64,000 nucleotides of DNA from Chlorophyllum brunneum (lineage: Eukaryota > Basidiomycota > Agaricomycetes > Agaricales > Agaricaceae): NCBI GenBank assembly GCA_963576785.1, contig OY756149.1, positions 434,001 to 498,000 of the forward strand. Reading direction: 5' to 3'. The position numbers were made by a program, and so were the translations under genes. This document shows, in pieces, positions 58,928-64,000 of this stretch (positions are counted from its first letter, which is position 1; every line of letters starts with the position of its first letter). The notes beneath the pieces were generated by a model. That model was not told the origin of the DNA and did not search any database. It saw only the letters and a list, made by a program, of their open reading frames with translations.

Positions 58928-59677
58928 TTATGACTGCGCGTTCAGCCTATGTAAACATTCCATTACAATTCCTATGCCCTGTCTAACGTTCTCCGTATGT
59001 TCCGAGTGTATTTGTCCAAGGATTTTACCTAACTTGTCAGGATGCCACCGTAACAGCGAGCTCCTCACCCTGTCTTTCTTCGTGATCCTCACTCCTCGAA
59101 CAGTCAACACTTCCAATAAGAATTCTTCCACCCCTTTGACCGTCACGTCTCCGACCCTAACAGGATTTCCCTTGACCGGCCAGGGTATGTCTTCGAACTT
59201 CAGAGACCCGCTTTCTCTCTTCACCCTTGACAGTAGATTTCTCCAACCTTCTTCGTATCTGTCCCAGCGGTCAAGTATTTGTTTCTCGAGTTCGCGTAGT
59301 TCGAGTTCTTCTCTGATGGCTTGCGTCCGGGCCCGGTCTCTTCGACCCTCTGCATCCCGCAAGACGCCACCACTACGAACCCAATCCTCCTCTCCTTTAC
59401 GCGCTTCTTCGGCTTCTAATTCGCGACGCCGCCTTGCAGGGCTATCAAGGTGATCTTTTTCGGCTCTTCCTCGGGTTTCGTCATCCACATCCCCCTCTAG
59501 ACTCTCCTCGTTGTTTGGGGAGGACAATGGACTCTCTATGGCATCATGGATGCTGGGCAGACTATCGGGGTATGTGCTTGGTGAGGGAAATAGGATGTAT
59601 CCAAGGCCAGGGATACGTGCAGGTAAGTGTTGCTGGGAAGTTGGAGGTCGGAAAGGAGAGTTAGCGAAAAGGGACAT
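58928..59677 (-). CDS. NFKBIL1-like protein
   Basis: Single exon of 249 residues. A charged coiled-coil middle (RRRRELEAEEARKGEEDW to RELEKQILDRWDRYEEGW) precedes the conserved C-terminal part: LKFEDIPWPVKGNP, KGVEEFLLEV and SSLLRWHPDKLGKIL, ending VMECLHRLN. This FEDIPWP ... RWHPDKF pattern is that of the fungal relatives of NF-kappa-B inhibitor-like protein 1, a J-domain-like end without the HPD tripeptide in the usual loop context. The vertebrate protein binds RNA and has been linked to splicing; the fungal role is not known. The start is the first ATG of the open frame. Confidence 0.72.
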   Translation of the reverse strand: MSLFANSPFRPPTSQQHLPARIPGLGYILFPSPSTYPDSLPSIHDAIESPLSSPNNEESLEGDVDDETRGRAEKDHLDSPARRRRELEAEEARKGEEDWVRSGGVLRDAEGRRDRARTQAIREELELRELEKQILDRWDRYEEGWRNLLSRVKRESGSLKFEDIPWPVKGNPVRVGDVTVKGVEEFLLEVLTVRGVRITKKDRVRSSLLRWHPDKLGKILGQIHSEHTENVRQGIGIVMECLHRLNAQS

Positions 59678-60159
59678 TCACCTCTTGCCACTTGGTCCAC
59701 CAACAGAGAGCATGTCGTCAATTTACGGTCACGTGTGACATCTATAGCCTTCAGGGTAGGCTGACACGCGCCTGAAGCACCACTTCAATGGTGTGTCGGA
59801 AGCCTGCAATTCATTGTGGATAGACTCAGGATTTCAAACCGTTCAAGTACTACTGAGATGCATGATCCTAAGTCAATAAACATAGCATCCCTATAAAGAT
59901 CACATATTATAATTGGAGTCCGGGACGGTATCCCGGCTGAAACCTCCGCACCCCGACCTTGGAAGACACGAAGACGAGTCGTTGTGAGTGCCGTCAAAAC
60001 AAGGTCAGAAGTGAATCGGGACCGAGCTGGGAGCACAAGGAGGGCGGGCAACAGTCTGATAGTAAGAACAATCCCACAGAGGAGACCATTTCGTTGGGCG
60101 TATTCCTTAATGGTAGGTGGCCGACCAAAGTAATAACGACCGGCGGTAATGGTAGCTAA
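59678..60159. other. Intergenic region, nothing recognised
   Basis: 480 bp that should hold the promoter of the NFKBIL1-like gene and the 3' UTR of the F-box gene. Both are leftward. Confidence 0.35.
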
Positions 60160-61362
60160 TTATAACAGATATATTTGTTGAGCAAAGGCCATAATAACCG
60201 CGTCCAGTAACACTGTCGGGACCTCGAGGAGGCGCCCGCTTACCCCAGATGATAGAGTAGTAAGGGACGACGAAGTTTCAAACTTGTTCTGAGTCCAAGG
60301 CGTGAGCACTTTGTTTCCGAGTCCAATATGGAATCTACCATCGACAGGCGAAATAGGTGAGATTTTCTCTCCAATAGAATAAACCATCATGACGACCCGA
60401 GCTGGTGAGAGGATAGAATTATCGAGGCCAGAAGAGAAGATTGGAAAGCACTCGAGGCTTTCACAGGGAAAGAAACGAGGTGTGATGGTGAACGTTGAAC
60501 CTCGGCAGGGGTTCGTGTACTTTGAAAACCCTAGCACATGTTGTAAGGGAGTGTCCAAGCGGTAGTTGGCACAAGCACTGTGCACTTCCCCCAGGTTAGT
60601 GAATATCATCAAGGGTGCGAGAGTTCGTGCGCGATCAATGCGTGGTCTCAAATAAAAATTTGGTCAAACTTGGACTGTCCTGCATAGCCACATCAACACA
60701 GAATATAGTGGGACATCATGTATCTCACAGGCTCGGTAGACGCATGGGACTAATCTGTCCAACCCCATTTCTCCTCCATGAATTGCCCAGGAAATCAAGT
60801 CGAATGGGGGACAAGTCCAGCCTGTGATTCGTAGCATGGGGTGAGATTGGTACATCAACGTCTCTGATCACAAGTCTTCGCAGGCTTGGGCCACCAAGAA
60901 ACAGCTCCGTCGGAAAGATCTCCATGTTCAAGAAGTGGAGAGAGTGGACTATTGGTTGGCCCATGACTTCTATCAAGCCATCCATGACATTTGTGGAATT
61001 CTGGCCCAATCCAGGTGTAGAGAATCAAATCCTACTGTCTCGAGGGCAGAGAGCTGGTGCAGGAAGTTGGCAAACCGCATGGAGGACCAGATGCTTGGTC
61101 TGGAGACATCACTGAGCTGGGTGATATAGAATGTTTTGACGTAGGCTCCAATGTGGGTGTGCGGCGGGGCGTGGGTATCGTAGATACTGTTGTCTTCCAG
61201 CAAATCAACAACGACAACAACAAAAAGCCGACGCTGGCTGAGTTCTCGCCATCTGGAGCAGACGAGAGAAATGGTGTGCAAAGAGGGCCGGTCGCTTTGG
61301 AGAATGAATTCATCCAATATCTTTGGAGGGATGCTGCCCCCGAGCGAGGTGGGGAGTGCCAT
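60160..61362 (-). pseudogene. F-box protein gene, probably frameshifted
   Basis: From the ATG at 61362 the frame gives an F-box-like start (PPKILDEFILQSDRPSLHTISLVCSRWRELSQRRLF), then SIWSSMRFANFLHQLSALETVGFDSLHLDW. Near 61010 that frame ends (SWMA then stop), while a second frame continues leucine-repeat-like text (LHFLNMEIFPTELFLGG, SLRRLVIRDVDVP). Around 60725-60660 a third frame takes over, and 60651-60160 encodes a plausible C-terminal region. The frame changes are not at evident GT-AG introns, so I favour two indels, but undetected short introns are possible. F-box proteins bring substrates to SCF ubiquitin ligases; mushroom genomes carry many variable ones. Confidence 0.5.
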
Positions 61363-62069
61363 TGAGGGAGTGGTAGGCAGAAAAAAAAGCAAGTTGCACC
61401 ATGTCGCAACCAAGTATCAATTTCAGCGCTTCTTGCGAACCCGAAGGGGCGAATATAATTTACATAAATTACCATCCGCAACGTGGACATTATGTCGTGA
61501 AATCGAGGCAAGTACCATTTCACATAAAAAGACCGCTATACCTCACACTCCAAAGATGAACTGTGGTGCAAATTTGAGCAAATTAGCTTATTCCGATGGA
61601 AAGCACAGTGTATTTCAGACCGGCGCCTGTGCCAGAGATGCAGCAGAATTTTCACAGATTTGTCAAGTCTTTCGCTCTTCATTGGATGCGAAGTTTGATT
61701 ACAACTCCCCGCAGGGCTTCCCAGGTTCCCTACAAAAGAAGAGATTAAATTTTTATCATAAAACCATCAACTCTTCTTTCATGCATGTTTGGTGGGTGTT
61801 CGGTCATCCTTAACATTGCCAGGCACTGAGTCCAGGATTGACCGAGTTTTACGTCGCGTTTATCTAGTCCCCCAAACAGTACGATGATGTTGAGAAACAA
61901 AGTGGACCGGGCCATGGAAGAGAAGATTACAAGATACGCCAGGAGTCAGAACCCGGAATGCATATGATACAATGAAAGATAATTTAATCGACTGTCCCTG
62001 ATTGATGATCGCTGATCGTCATAGTCCCTTGCTGATACAAGACAAACAAAACAGCACTACTAGCCCCGG
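61363..62069. other. Intergenic region, nothing recognised
   Basis: 700 bp between two leftward genes. No convincing gene or repeat. Confidence 0.35.
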
Positions 62070-62931
62070 TTAAACAGCTTTCTCCCCAGTTTCTCGGTGC
62101 AGTGAAAGTACAGAACATTTGCGCGGAAGTTTACGAATCGGAGTTACCATGGTCCCAGCCCATGATACTCTCCAGAATCCAGCGCCGTAAACTATGATTT
62201 GAAGGATTGTGACGAACCCGTATATGAGTATTGCGTAGATACGGTCTTCAAACATTTGCCAAATGGTGTATAACATAGCTGGTCCGAAGAGGGCTTGGCC
62301 AAATCCTTGAACCCATTCAGATACTTTGAGGCAACGACCAAAGGCTTCAAGTTGTTTCTGATATTCTTCGATTGTTGGACGATCTGCTACGGGAAGACGA
62401 GAATAACGATAGGCAAGGATGCAGGCTCGGCCGGCGACAAGGACAATGGAGAGATGGCAGGTCACGGTGAGGAAGCAAAGCAACATGGCGACTTGAAATT
62501 CTGTGCTTGCCCTGTTCTGGATGATGTTATGGGCGAGTGTGAGGAAAGCGATGGCTATGGTGGCAATGAAGGTGGACTGTGTTGTGTTGAGGTATTGTCA
62601 AGTGTGGATGGTTCACATATGTCCCAATACTCACGAGCAGAACTGATGTTCCTAGATACCTTGCAAGGTCGTTCAGACTCTTTTCGATCCCACTGAATTC
62701 TGAGTCTATGTGCATGGTGAGAAAGCTGTTAGGTGGTCTAAACGTAGAAGGGGGCGTACCATGGTCCAGGCTCGCATTTGAGGACCTGGGGGATGACACC
62801 GGGGATGAGGGAAGGGGGAGGAGCGTTGGGTCGGTACTGACTTCACTCGCGAAGCATGTGTGTTTCGAATCTTTTAAGCTTGAGCTCGGTGATTGAGGGT
62901 TGGCCCCGTTATGAGAAACGGGGGATGACAT
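62070..62931 (-). CDS. Small multipass membrane protein, unrecognised
   Basis: Two exons, 62931-62635 and 62576-62070 (GTGAGT...ACACAG), give 267 residues. The first 75 residues are Ser/Pro-rich and cytosolic-like. They are followed by an amphipathic stretch (EFSGIEKSLNDLARYLG) and hydrophobic segments STFIATIAIAFLTLAH, AMLLCFLTVTCHLSIVLVAG, a basic tail-like loop with EEYQKQLEAFGRC, ALFGPAMLYTIWQM and AILIYGFVTILQIIVYG. Three to five membrane spans are likely. I do not recognise the family. Confidence 0.65.
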
Positions 62932-63442
62932 GCTAGGGAGCACGATTTTGGAATATATTCGAGGCAAAGTCAGTTATATATACGCGTAAATGCCTCCTGG
63001 GTTAACAATGGGCTCCGGATAATTGGTACACGAGGCGTTGTGCATGGTGTTTCATGGGAGATAAAGTATGATTTTGGGCTGAGCATAAGTGTGCCAACGT
63101 CACTGTGTGTAGACATGAAGCCAGAACATGAGGCCTCGGGTTGATCCAACGTGTTAGGGAGGCAGTGATTATCGAATCAAGATAGACGCTGGGTGAAGCA
63201 ATTAATCCAATTTAGAACCGCGATGAATGCGAGGGTCGTTTACTTCATAAAGTCCGAAACTTACTCGATCCGAGTCATAACTGATGCTGTGGGAACTGGC
63301 GGCTGGAAGAGATTTGTGCTAGCGTCGGTGTATTGAGAGTTGAGTCAGAAGGTATACTTAACCCGAGCCGGTGGCGGTGCAGCTGACATATAAAGTGTTA
63401 CAGCAGGTGTCTGTATACAACCATCTTGTTGCCCAATCTTGC
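62932..63442. promoter_or_regulatory. Divergent intergenic region
   Basis: 510 bp between the start of the membrane protein (leftward) and the start of the last gene (rightward). It should hold both promoters; no specific element is identified. Confidence 0.35.
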
Positions 63443-64000
63443 ATGGAATCCCCTATACCACCTGGCTCGGCATCTGCAAATACTTCTACAGCACGTCAGC
63501 CTGGCCAGAACACCCGGAACGATAGATTTCCCGGACGTCGAAAACCACGAGCCCAAAATGAAGCACGCGCTGCTACCTCTGAGGTAGCGAATTCCGAATC
63601 ACAGCAACGCCACCATCCATCTAGCCCAGTCGCCCAGGAACCAGCTAGTAATACGCAACAACAGCCTCGCCGACGAGCAACCAAACCTCGAAGGCCTATA
63701 CCGGATGGCCAATCATCCACCCAAGGCGTCCCGACAGATGCCTCACCAGCCGAGGCTTCGTCTACAGGTGGCCCTAATCCTGGTCGTCGACGTCGTCCTC
63801 AGAAGCCACGCAGCGTTCCTCCGCCGGGAACAGACGACAAAACAGCTTCGGATCGAGCCCACGTTCCCATTCACTCTGGCCAACCTAGTCGACGCGCGAA
63901 ATTTCGAGGAAAGCTTACGGAGAACGAAGAATCCTCCAAAGCGCCTCTCCCCTTACATCCTTCGCAGAAATACCATACCAAGGCCGAAAGCTCTGTCACG
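63443..64000 (+). CDS. 5' part of an Arg/Pro-rich protein, cut by the window end
   Basis: An open frame from ATG 63443 (MESPIPPGSASANTSTARQP) runs to the window end without a stop, 186 codons. It is rich in Pro, Arg, Ser and Gln with RRRRPQKPRSVPPPG and RRAKFRGKLTENEE. The latter resembles the stretch ahead of the RING and zinc-finger repeats in fungal NF-X1/FAP1-type proteins, but that is a weak match and the diagnostic domains would lie beyond 64000. No membrane segment. Confidence 0.5.
   Translation, partial: MESPIPPGSASANTSTARQPGQNTRNDRFPGRRKPRAQNEARAATSEVANSESQQRHHPSSPVAQEPASNTQQQPRRRATKPRRPIPDGQSSTQGVPTDASPAEASSTGGPNPGRRRRPQKPRSVPPPGTDDKTASDRAHVPIHSGQPSRRAKFRGKLTENEESSKAPLPLHPSQKYHTKAESSVT

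Noticed and set aside
1..64000. Search for tRNA or rRNA genes, CRISPR arrays and bacterial-type operons.
   Set aside because: None seen. Spaced repeats are explained by the gene duplication and the LTRs, and gene structure is eukaryotic throughout.

Overview
The window is nuclear DNA of a filamentous basidiomycete, most likely an Agaricomycete (mushroom-forming, plant-litter or wood decaying). The reasons are coding genes cut by many 45-70 nt introns with GT(A/G)NGT donors, Agaricomycete-type families (DUF6533 and DUF7330 proteins, NACHT NLR, GT61), and a secreted GH7 cellobiohydrolase with a CBM1. Splice sites were worked out by eye, so gene ends are firmer than internal exon edges where stated.

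Layout. 0.2-5.9 kb: two tandem, intact GT61 glycosyltransferase genes (11 exons each, same intron positions). 6.4-7.4 kb: an unrecognised acidic protein. 8.1-9.9 kb: a DUF6533 multipass membrane protein. 11.2-28.2 kb: a NACHT-type NLR gene split near its 5' end by a 14 kb nested transposon. The outer element is a non-LTR retrotransposon (ORF1 with zinc knuckles; ORF2 with endonuclease, reverse transcriptase and RNase H; poly(A) tail; 12-14 bp target duplication). A Ty1/copia element (572 bp LTRs, GTACC duplication) sits inside its ORF2. All three layers carry coding lesions. 28.6-31.3 kb: a MOB4/phocein (fungal MOB3) homologue and a DUF2945/HVA-TUDOR protein, head to tail. 32.4-39.1 kb: two plant cell wall genes on the same strand, a GH7 cellobiohydrolase and a PL26-type exo-rhamnogalacturonan lyase. 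40.1-43.2 kb: an Atg27-like type I membrane protein and a convergent TKL-like protein kinase. 45.3-58.7 kb: four members of one multipass (7TM receptor-like) family, interrupted by a DUF7330 protein and PEX13, which share a 232 bp divergent promoter. 58.9-64 kb: an NFKBIL1-like protein, a probably damaged F-box gene, a small membrane protein and the 5' part of an Arg/Pro-rich protein running off the window.

The most striking structure is the record of successive insertions: an NLR with an N-terminal MGNC(T/S) lipidation-like motif was hit by a LINE, which was hit in turn by a copia element that looks primed by an initiator-tRNA-Met half molecule. The copia LTRs are almost identical (3 transitions in 572 bp), yet its gag-pol carries six stop codons and two altered catalytic motifs, all readable as C-to-T or G-to-A changes. 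The local 7TM-like family expansion and the tandem GT61 pair are the other signs of recent gene-family turnover.
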